5,410 nt of DNA, from the NCBI GenBank assembly GCA_030632765.1, contig DAOVUC010000131.1, forward strand, positions 1 through 5,410, written 5' to 3'. Every line of letters starts with the position of its first letter. Position 1 is the stretch's first letter. The notes under the pieces were generated by a model. It searched no databases. It was not told where the DNA came from and was given only the letters and a program-made list of their open reading frames with translations. Source of the DNA: Candidatus Dadabacteria bacterium. Its GTDB lineage: Bacteria > Desulfobacterota_D > UBA1144 > Nemesobacterales > UBA2774. The translations under genes were made by a program, and so were the position numbers. Of this stretch, positions 1-5,154 are shown in pieces.

Positions 1-1
1 T

Positions 2-256
2 AGCCTGGAATTATTAAATATTATTGTTTGCCCGGAGACCAAGCAGGATTTGATTATAGCGGAAACTGATGTTGTCGAGAAGATAAATACATTAATTGAA
101 AATGGAGAATTGCTAAATAGGTCCAAACAAAAGGTGACGGAGAAAATCGACGGCGGGCTTATACAAAAAGATGATCAAAAGTATCTTTATCCGATCAGGG
201 ATGAAATACCCATATTGCTTATAGATGAATCGATTTCACTTGAAAATATTGTATAA
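2..256 (+). CDS. Trm112-like / UPF0434 family protein, 5' partial
   Basis: The frame is open from the left edge and ends at TAA 254-256. The first visible residues are SLELLNIIVCPETKQDL, matching the N-terminal (K/L)ELLxIIxCPxxK motif of Trm112-like proteins, so only a few residues are probably missing; a TTG at 50 also opens this frame but would discard that motif. The C-terminal half shows the other hallmark, YLYPIRDEIPILLIDES. Between them lies an inserted stretch of about 30 residues (roughly NTLIENGELLNR to TEKIDGG), as in the longer members of the family. Trm112 proteins are small zinc-ribbon-like partners that activate methyltransferases in eukaryotes and archaea; the role of most bacterial members is unknown. 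Only one cysteine is visible, so a four-Cys zinc site is not present here. The gene converges on cbiO with 74 bp between them. Confidence 0.82.
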   Translation, partial: SLELLNIIVCPETKQDLIIAETDVVEKINTLIENGELLNRSKQKVTEKIDGGLIQKDDQKYLYPIRDEIPILLIDESISLENIV

Positions 257-330
257 ATACTAGTTAAAATTTCCCTCTATTACTTCAACTTCATCTGTTT
301 AAATGCCAGTCTTTATTTTTCTTAATATTC
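257..330. other. Convergent intergenic gap with no recognisable terminator
   Basis: These 74 bp separate the 3' ends of the Trm112-like gene and cbiO. The stretch is AT-rich. I found no GC-rich stem followed by a T-run on either strand, only a 4 bp inverted pair (GTAT/ATAC) beginning in the last codon of the Trm112-like gene. Termination of the metal-transport operon is therefore not explained by a visible intrinsic terminator. Confidence 0.5.
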
Positions 331-1188
331 TCATGCCGTACCTGACTTGTTTTTCAACGATACAATCTCGTTTGCTATTGTGCAAGCCGCTTCATCCACA
401 GTGAGTGAGACATCAAGATCGATACCTTGTTTCTTCAGCTCTGAAAAAAGTGCTCCCAAAATCGGGGGCTCAATATGGCACTGTGAGAGCTTTTCTATTT
501 GTGAAAATATTTCCTTAGGGGTTCCTTTGCCGACAATTTTCCCTCCCTCGGCGATTAGATACACGGTGTCCGCTATCAGAGGCACGGTGTTCATATTGTG
601 AGTTGAAAGTATTATCGCTGTCCCGTTTTCTTTATTGACATCGTTTAGAAGATTGATGAGCTCTCTTCTGCATGTAGGGTCAATGTGCTCAAAGGGCTCA
701 TCCAGTATTAGTAGTTCCGGTTTGGTAACAAGAGCGCCCGCGATCCCTACTTTGATTTTCTCTCCTCCGCTCATATAGTGAGGGACTTTGTCTTTTAAAT
801 GTTCTATCTCTAACTTTGCAAGTACATCATCAACCAGCTTGTCTATTTCTTCTTTTTTATAGCCATAGTTTCTGGGAGAAAATGATATATCTTCTGATAC
901 CTTGGGTGCTATAATCTGAAGATCAACATTTTGCAGTAGTACTCCTATTCGTTCCCGAACTTTTTCATAGTCTTTGGCCGGGTCAATTCCCAGTACTTTA
1001 ATATCCCCTTCGGAGGATTTTAATAATCCCAATAGAAGTGAGAGCAGGGTTGATTTTCCGCTCCCATTAGGGCCGAGAATTACCACCTTCTCCCCTTTTT
1101 TGACGGTAAATTCCTGCCCATTAAAGATTAATGACGTGCCGTCGGGATATTTAAATTTTAAATTGCTAACTTTTACCAATTCTTCCAA
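331..1188 (-). CDS. cbiO: ECF metal transporter ATP-binding protein CbiO (NikO-like)
   Basis: Cytoplasmic ATPase subunit that powers cobalt or nickel uptake with CbiM and CbiQ. The 285-residue protein has all ABC motifs in order: Walker A GPNGSGKST at 39-47, Q-loop glutamine Q86 (LLQNVD), signature MSGGE at 139-143, Walker B LLILDEP at 159-165 with catalytic E164, D-loop HIDP at 168-171 and switch histidine H197 (STHN). The signature ends in Glu rather than the usual Gln of LSGGQ, and the D-loop has His-Ile where Gly-Leu is common. After about residue 235 comes the C-terminal extension usual in CbiO proteins. The start is TTG at 1188-1186, supported by GAGGTG five bases upstream; the preceding cbiQ stop codon TGA (1200-1198) lies inside that site, so translation is probably coupled. 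It is the last gene of the operon. Whether the substrate is Ni, Co or another metal cannot be read from this subunit. Confidence 0.95.
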   Translation of the reverse strand: MEELVKVSNLKFKYPDGTSLIFNGQEFTVKKGEKVVILGPNGSGKSTLLSLLLGLLKSSEGDIKVLGIDPAKDYEKVRERIGVLLQNVDLQIIAPKVSEDISFSPRNYGYKKEEIDKLVDDVLAKLEIEHLKDKVPHYMSGGEKIKVGIAGALVTKPELLILDEPFEHIDPTCRRELINLLNDVNKENGTAIILSTHNMNTVPLIADTVYLIAEGGKIVGKGTPKEIFSQIEKLSQCHIEPPILGALFSELKKQGIDLDVSLTVDEAACTIANEIVSLKNKSGTA

Positions 1189-1200
1189 ACTGCCACCTCA
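1189..1200 (-). promoter_or_regulatory. cbiO ribosome binding site overlapping the cbiQ stop codon
   Basis: Read on the minus strand the bases are TGAGGTGGCAGT followed by the TTG start. The cbiQ stop TGA (1200-1198) supplies the first bases of the purine-rich GAGGTG, which lies five bases before the start. This placement decides the TTG start, because no ATG lies near it in frame, and it suggests that ribosomes finishing cbiQ reinitiate on cbiO. Confidence 0.7.
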
Positions 1201-1998
1201 ACTCTTAAATTGCACATATATGGACGAGATAATCAGTGCTATTATCGAGAATACGAGTATGTAAAAACTAAATTCAAGAAGGCTTTTTTCAATAGTGGTT
1301 CCGAGAGAAACCACAAAAATTAATATGCCGATTATAAGCGCAATGACATCGTCTCTGCTAATACTCTTTTGCGTGTTCCCGCTTGATATTTTTCCGCCGT
1401 AGCCTCTAACGTTCATTACTCCATAGAATTTTTCTGAGAAATCAAATCCCCTTACTAGAAGAAGCCCGATTCCCGAGGAGAAGTTTTTAACATTGTTTAT
1501 ATATTTCCTGCGTGTAATCCCGCCTCTTACTTTTAAGCCTTTAATCAGATCATCTGTAAGTTCAAGCAGAATAAAAACGGATCTGTAGGTAACAAATAGT
1601 CCTTCTGCGATGATTTTTGGTACTATGGGTCTTATAACATTAAAGATATCGGGGTAGGGAGTAGTAACGATTAAAATGACCATTGTAAGCGCCGCGGATA
1701 ACGCCTTTAGCATTATTACTCCTGCTCTTAACCAACTCCCGTTCCAGCTCGCAAGAGCGAATATGAGTGCGAATATCGCGGGATAGGCCGCAATTGTTAG
1801 GATTTTAGTAACCGGCAGCTTCGTCCATATAGCTATTGTTACCAGAGCAATATAAATGCCCAGCAATAAATAAAATTCATTCGTAATAATAATCGAGGCT
1901 ATAATCAGCGCTGTGAATATTATTTTCCAGAAAGCTTTTGCTTTATGCAGAAAGCTCTTTCCATGGTTTGCGTAATAATCGATTATGGCAACATCCAT
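1198..1998 (-). CDS. cbiQ: ECF metal transporter membrane coupling protein CbiQ (T component)
   Basis: Integral inner-membrane protein that couples the ATPase CbiO to the metal-binding subunit CbiM. The 266 residues contain hydrophobic segments at about 25-40, 43-58, 64-82, 92-113, 217-235 and 241-262, the usual T-component layout. The long polar region between the fourth and fifth carries the two short Arg motifs that dock on the ATPase: KVRGG at 156-160 and NVRGYGG at 196-202. Both read Val-Arg-Gly where Ala-Arg-Gly is common. PYPDIF (115-119) and the conserved region around TYRSVFILLELTDD (137-150) also fit the CbiQ family. The start is ATG 1998-1996, with AGGAG seven bases upstream; that site shares bases with the cbiM stop codon TAG (2011-2009), suggesting translational coupling. 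It sits between cbiM (10 bp gap) and cbiO (9 bp gap). Confidence 0.94.
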   Translation of the reverse strand: MDVAIIDYYANHGKSFLHKAKAFWKIIFTALIIASIIITNEFYLLLGIYIALVTIAIWTKLPVTKILTIAAYPAIFALIFALASWNGSWLRAGVIMLKALSAALTMVILIVTTPYPDIFNVIRPIVPKIIAEGLFVTYRSVFILLELTDDLIKGLKVRGGITRRKYINNVKNFSSGIGLLLVRGFDFSEKFYGVMNVRGYGGKISSGNTQKSISRDDVIALIIGILIFVVSLGTTIEKSLLEFSFYILVFSIIALIISSIYVQFKS

Positions 1999-2011
1999 AA
2001 ATCTGCTCCTA
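1999..2011 (-). promoter_or_regulatory. cbiQ ribosome binding site overlapping the cbiM stop codon
   Basis: On the minus strand the bases read TAGGAGCAGATTT and then ATG. The cbiM stop TAG (2011-2009) overlaps the Shine-Dalgarno AGGAG (2010-2006), which is seven bases from the cbiQ start. Same arrangement as at the cbiQ/cbiO junction. Confidence 0.75.
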
Positions 2012-2731
2012 AGCCCCCTCGGATAAAATCAAATCCGGGCGCACACGGGATACATATTTTATGACAAAAGCCGTAATTATCCCCTCAAGTATCCATCCTA
2101 TTCCCAAGAGGATTAAAATGGTTCTTGCAAAACTTTTTATATTTATTCCTTTTACAAGCTCTTTAGGAATTTCCTGTATATTTTGTTCTTGAGTATCTTC
2201 CGTCGGATGTCCTTCTTCAATTCCAATAACTACTTCAGGGTTAATTTGAGATACATAAACAACACCTATTAATATAGATGTGCTAAGAATTAAACTAATC
2301 ACAGCGGCTAAACCGGAAGACCACATGATCGAGTCCCTGCCCATTAGAGCCATGAAAAGTTGAAACAAATAGAAACCTATAAATGCTTCTGCGCCCACTA
2401 CTACTGTATTTAAACCTACAACAGTAATGCCCCCGTGTCCGAACATCGCGATAATCAGATCGACTATGAATATTGAAATAAATGCCACAGCGGGCCCCAA
2501 AATTATTCCAGCTACCACACTAAGGTTAATATGATATGCAACCGGAATGATCGGGATTGACATGCACACAATCATGAGCGCTGAAATGATACCGATTAAT
2601 GGGATTTTCCGCTTGAGCTCGGTATTTCTAACCCTATAGATTGAAAATGCTAGGATTAAGGCTGTAAAAATCCATCCCGCTAAAACAAGCCAGCCTGGCA
2701 GCACTCCGTCCGGTATGTGTAAGTGAGACAT
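2009..2731 (-). CDS. cbiM: ECF metal transporter substrate-binding membrane protein CbiM (S component)
   Basis: Membrane subunit expected to bind the metal ion (Co2+ or Ni2+ in characterised relatives). The 240-residue protein has the family's HIPDG motif at 5-9 (normally at residue 2), the loop PVAYHINLS at 63-71 with H67, then GIILGP (75-80) and HGGITVVGLNTVVVGAEA (99-116). Hydrophobic segments lie at about 12-32, 43-62, 70-97, 102-130 and 138-161, with another at 203-228, and the C-terminus VSRVRPDLI is also typical. A hydrophilic, acidic loop of about 40 residues (162-201) separates the last two segments. In nickel-binding relatives the free N-terminus, His2 and a downstream loop His coordinate the ion; here three residues (Ser-His-Leu) are inserted after Met1. 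No CbiN-like domain is fused to it. The start is ATG 2731-2729, with AGGGGTG ten bases upstream; codon 4 is TTA, so no usable start yields the standard MHIPDG. It lies 24 bp after the fur-type gene. Confidence 0.93.
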   Translation of the reverse strand: MSHLHIPDGVLPGWLVLAGWIFTALILAFSIYRVRNTELKRKIPLIGIISALMIVCMSIPIIPVAYHINLSVVAGIILGPAVAFISIFIVDLIIAMFGHGGITVVGLNTVVVGAEAFIGFYLFQLFMALMGRDSIMWSSGLAAVISLILSTSILIGVVYVSQINPEVVIGIEEGHPTEDTQEQNIQEIPKELVKGINIKSFARTILILLGIGWILEGIITAFVIKYVSRVRPDLILSEGA

Positions 2732-2755
2732 CTCTTTATAGCACCCCTGTTTTCT

Positions 2756-3199
2756 TCACGTCTGGCATTGCTTGCATGTACCGAATAATTGAAGAAAATG
2801 ATTCTGTATTAATATTCCTGTGTCTTTAGTAAGTTTTTTTGATAGATCTTCCATCGGGCACTCTGTATAATCAATAACCCTATTGCAGTCTGTGCAAACT
2901 ATTGGGTGGCGATGTCCTTTAGGTGCTACAGCATAGCTATGGCAGCCGTCTTCCAGATGTACTTTTACTACCAAATTAAGTTCAATAAGTGTTTCAAGCG
3001 ATCTATAAACTGTAGCAAGCCCGGTTCCCGGCAGAAGCTCTTTTACATTCCTGTGAATTTTGCTGATTGATAGATAGCCTTTACTTTCTTGAAGAACTTT
3101 TAATACAGCTTGGCGCTGAGGGGTGCATTTAAGCCCCTTATCGTGGAAAATTTCCTTTATTTCATTGTAGTTATTGATCGAAAACAATTTACCCATCAC
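2756..3199 (-). CDS. Fur-family metal-responsive transcriptional regulator
   Basis: A 147-residue dimeric winged-helix repressor type that binds DNA when loaded with metal. The winged-helix part includes KCTPQRQAVLKVL (24-36) and the recognition helix GLATVYRSLETL (60-71). The C-terminal metal/dimerisation half has HRH at 96-98, CTDC at 102-105, IDY with D110, ECP at 113-115 and CKQC at 142-145; the two CxxC pairs should form the structural zinc site. The residue three before the first CxxC, often His in Fur, PerR and Zur proteins, is Pro99, so the regulatory site may differ. The metal cannot be assigned from sequence. Its place as first gene of the CbiMQO operon favours nickel (Nur-like) or cobalt, with zinc possible. 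Two starts are possible: GTG 3199-3197, or the adjacent ATG 3196-3194, with AAGAG upstream at a workable distance for either. A perfect palindrome 30 bp upstream suggests autoregulation. Confidence 0.93.
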   Translation of the reverse strand: MMGKLFSINNYNEIKEIFHDKGLKCTPQRQAVLKVLQESKGYLSISKIHRNVKELLPGTGLATVYRSLETLIELNLVVKVHLEDGCHSYAVAPKGHRHPIVCTDCNRVIDYTECPMEDLSKKLTKDTGILIQNHFLQLFGTCKQCQT

Positions 3200-3228
3200 C
3201 TTTGCTCTTCTATTTGGCGCTCCGCCCT

Positions 3229-3249
3229 AATTGAGAAACTTTCTCAATT
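3229..3249. promoter_or_regulatory. Perfect 10-1-10 palindrome, probable Fur-family operator
   Basis: The half-site AATTGAGAAA is followed by a central C and its exact complement TTTCTCAATT. Its core TGAGAAA-C-TTTCTCA has the 7-1-7 geometry and the TGA...TCA ends of Fur, PerR and Zur boxes. It lies about 30 bp upstream of the regulator start, overlaps the last three bases of the predicted -10 box, and is centred at the predicted transcription start. A bound repressor would therefore block RNA polymerase on the whole fur-cbiMQO operon. Confidence 0.82.
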
Positions 3250-3275
3250 GTATATTGCAGAGTAATTTCTGTCAA
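3247..3275 (-). promoter_or_regulatory. Sigma70-type promoter of the fur-cbiMQO operon
   Basis: On the minus strand, TTGACA (3275-3270, a perfect -35 match) is followed after 17 bases by TACAAT (3252-3247, five of six -10 matches). Transcription would start near 3240, giving a leader of about 44 bases to the first gene, too short for a metal or cobalamin riboswitch. The operator palindrome abuts and overlaps the -10 element. Confidence 0.8.
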
Positions 3276-3317
3276 ATACTCCCTCCGTGTCCTTAATCTC
3301 AGTATGCTGCTAATATA

Positions 3318-3346
3318 TTATTGCTTATTTGTTTATCTTGTATAAT
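3318..3346 (+). promoter_or_regulatory. Possible promoter of the DEAD-box helicase gene
   Basis: The perfect -10 hexamer TATAAT at 3341-3346 is preceded at 17 bases by only a weak -35 (TTATTG, 3318-3323); a better TTGCTT at 3321-3326 is only 14 bases away. If used, the messenger would carry an untranslated leader of about 210 bases. No better-matched pair was found closer to the start codon. Confidence 0.35.
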
Positions 3347-3519
3347 ATTGTGATCAGTAAATCGGCTGTATCTATATACGAAGTAATTTAAATTCAGCCT
3401 GTTTACAGATAGATCGTTAACGAGGAATGCTTTTCCTAAACTAAACAACTTACTGACGTTGCCGAAAAAAACTTTACAACAACTAATGACAATTCCGGTA
3501 AATTGAAATTTCTAATTGA

Positions 3520-3553
3520 ATCATATACCCCATAGGTTGGTGTATGGTGGGAG
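3520..3553 (+). promoter_or_regulatory. RNA hairpin abutting the helicase ribosome binding site
   Basis: In the transcript, ATCATATACC (3520-3529) can pair with GGTGTATGGT (3539-3548) as a 10 bp stem with two G-U pairs around a 9-base loop. The Shine-Dalgarno GGGAG (3549-3553) follows with no gap, and the ATG lies 11 bases further on. The stem does not bury the Shine-Dalgarno but could affect ribosome access or message stability. The pairing is visible; the function is inferred. Confidence 0.35.
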
Positions 3554-3564
3554 TAATATAATAC

Positions 3565-5145
3565 ATGCTATCTTTTGAAGAATTAGGTTTATCCGCTGGG
3601 ACGCTGAAAGTCCTTGAGAAAAAGGGTTTTGAAGTTCCCTCCCCTGTTCAGGAAGTCACAATTCCCGCAATACTAAATGGTGATAAAGATATAGTAGCTC
3701 AGGCTCAAACCGGTACGGGCAAAACAGCTGCTTTCGGACTTCCTTTTGTTGAACTTTTAGATGAACATGCCCGTGCCGTACAGGCCCTGGTGCTAACACC
3801 TACTAGAGAGCTGGCTATACAGGTAGCTGAGGAAATCCATTCACTAAAGGGAAAGAAAAAAGTAACCATAATTCCCATATACGGCGGTCAGTCCATTACT
3901 CTTCAGCTGAGACTACTAAAAAAGGGCGTAGATATAGTAATCGGCACCCCGGGGAGAGTGCTCGATCATATTAGTCGCGGGACTTTGAAGCTGGGAGAGA
4001 TATCTCATCTTGTTTTAGATGAGGCTGACGAGATGCTCAACATGGGTTTTCTCGAAGACGTTAAAAAGATAATGAGCCATACCCCTACAGATAAAAGGAC
4101 GATGCTCTTTTCAGCAACAATGCCAAAAGAGATTATGCAGATTGCCAGGGTGCATATGAGGGAGTTTGATGAATTTAGGGTTACAAAAGATAAACTCACA
4201 GTAACCCAGACAGATCAGATTTATTTTGAGGTTTCAGCCTCAGATAAGTTTGAGGCGCTGTGCAGAATTATTGATATTGAAGAGGATTTTTTCGGTCTTG
4301 TTTTTTGCAGGACAAAGAAGGATGTTGATATGATTTCCAATCACTTAATAGAACGCGGATATGATGCGGATGCGCTGCATGGGGATATCTCTCAGCCCCA
4401 GAGAGAAAAGATACTAAATAAGTTTAAAAAGCGTTTGATCAATATTTTAGTGGCAACAGATGTGGCGGCAAGAGGTATAGACGTTCATAATATGACACAT
4501 GTCATTAATTTTGCCCTTCCCCAAGACGCTGAATCATATGTGCATAGGATAGGGCGTACGGGAAGAGCGGGGAAAGAGGGGAACGCCATAACTTTTATCA
4601 CTCCTGAGGAGTACAGGAAACTTAAATATATAAGCAGGGAAACAAAAACAGATATTCGTAAAGCCAAGCTCCCCGATGTTAAAGATGTGATTAGGACTAA
4701 AAAGCTCAGGATAAGAAATATTCTGGAGGATATTGTAAAAGAGAGCCCGGGAGATGAGTATGTAGAAATGTCACGGGAGATGCTTGAGACCAATGCAGCT
4801 GAAGAAGTATTAGCGGCATTACTAGAGTTTTCATTTCAGGATGAGCTCGATGAGAAAAGTTATACCGAAATCGGAAACGCTCTCGTAGATACAAAAGGTA
4901 AGACAAGGCTATTTGTAGCTCAGGGTAAGATAGATGGTTTAACATCACAGAAACTTGTACACTTCATCCAGAATAAGTGCGGTATTAAAAGTAAGAAAAT
5001 AAGGGATGTGCAAATTCTGGAAAAATTTTCGTTTGTTACACTGCCATTTCATGATGCGGAAGTATTGCTTTCTTACTTCAAAGGGAAAAAGAGGGGCAAA
5101 GAGCCTTATATCACTAAAGCCAAAAAATCCCGGGCAAAATCTTAA
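3565..5145 (+). CDS. deaD: DEAD-box ATP-dependent RNA helicase, DeaD/CsdA type
   Basis: Cytoplasmic RNA helicase, 526 residues, expected to remodel structured RNA in ribosome assembly, mRNA turnover and cold adaptation. All core motifs are present: Q motif with Q29 (PSPVQ), motif I AQTGTGKT (47-54), Ia PTREL (79-83), Ib TPGR (128-131), II DEAD (152-155), III SAT (183-185), IV LVFCRT (245-250), V ATDVAARGID (297-306) and VI HRIGRTGRAG (327-336). A helical linker (about 370-440) leads to a DbpA-type RNA-binding domain at about 446-518, recognisable from TRLFVAQGKIDGLT, the CGIKSKKI segment and FSFVTLP. The end is lysine/arginine-rich, as in helicases that bind rRNA. The start ATG 3565 follows an in-frame TAA at 3559-3561, with GGGAG 11 bases upstream, so no upstream start is possible. 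The gene is divergent from the fur operon and converges on tag. DeaD versus another RhlE/CshA-like subtype is inferred from the C-terminal domain. Confidence 0.95.
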   Translation: MLSFEELGLSAGTLKVLEKKGFEVPSPVQEVTIPAILNGDKDIVAQAQTGTGKTAAFGLPFVELLDEHARAVQALVLTPTRELAIQVAEEIHSLKGKKKVTIIPIYGGQSITLQLRLLKKGVDIVIGTPGRVLDHISRGTLKLGEISHLVLDEADEMLNMGFLEDVKKIMSHTPTDKRTMLFSATMPKEIMQIARVHMREFDEFRVTKDKLTVTQTDQIYFEVSASDKFEALCRIIDIEEDFFGLVFCRTKKDVDMISNHLIERGYDADALHGDISQPQREKILNKFKKRLINILVATDVAARGIDVHNMTHVINFALPQDAESYVHRIGRTGRAGKEGNAITFITPEEYRKLKYISRETKTDIRKAKLPDVKDVIRTKKLRIRNILEDIVKESPGDEYVEMSREMLETNAAEEVLAALLEFSFQDELDEKSYTEIGNALVDTKGKTRLFVAQGKIDGLTSQKLVHFIQNKCGIKSKKIRDVQILEKFSFVTLPFHDAEVLLSYFKGKKRGKEPYITKAKKSRAKS

Positions 5146-5154
5146 TCATATCTT
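5146..5154. other. 9 bp gap between convergent helicase and tag genes
   Basis: Only nine bases lie between the two stop codons, which cannot hold an intrinsic terminator. I see no hairpin plus T-run just inside either 3' end, so overlapping 3' ends or factor-dependent termination are likely. Confidence 0.6.

Larger units (their letters stand above)
3276..3564. other. Divergent intergenic region and presumed helicase leader
   Basis: About 290 bases of AT-rich DNA with no convincing gene; the longest ATG-initiated frames I followed on the plus strand end within about a dozen codons. It contains a TATAAT at 3341-3346, short palindromes (AATTTAAATT at 3385-3394, TCGTTAACGA at 3414-3423), a small AGGAA/TTCCT hairpin at 3423-3437, and a stronger hairpin next to the helicase ribosome binding site. 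No second copy of the Fur-type palindrome is visible. Confidence 0.5.

Noticed and set aside
50..256. Trm112-like gene starting at TTG 50
   Set aside because: The same frame is open to the left edge and encodes the conserved LELLNIIVCPETKQ motif, so the true start is outside the window.
347..1264. Plus-strand open frames within cbiO and across the cbiQ/cbiO junction
   Set aside because: They lie opposite conserved ABC transporter motifs and show no family resemblance, so they are shadows of the real genes.
2732..2755. Small gene (CbiN/NikN) hidden between the regulator and cbiM
   Set aside because: The gap is 24 bases and is occupied by the cbiM ribosome binding site; the other operon gaps are shorter still.
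3200..3240. Possible cobalamin or NiCo riboswitch ahead of the metal operon
   Set aside because: The predicted leader is only about 44 bases, too short for either, and the palindrome at the start site explains regulation better.
3414..3423. Short palindrome TCGTTAACGA as a second operator
   Set aside because: It is only 10 bp, unlike the Fur-type palindrome, not placed at a predicted promoter, and expected by chance in a region of this length.
3557..3562. TATAAT directly upstream of the helicase ATG
   Set aside because: It lies between the Shine-Dalgarno and the start codon, with no -35 at a workable distance; using it would remove the ribosome binding site.
4485..4793. Open frames on the minus strand inside the helicase gene (also around 4005-4199 and 4706-4948)
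   Set aside because: They are antisense to a well-supported conserved gene, resemble no family I know, and look like chance open frames.
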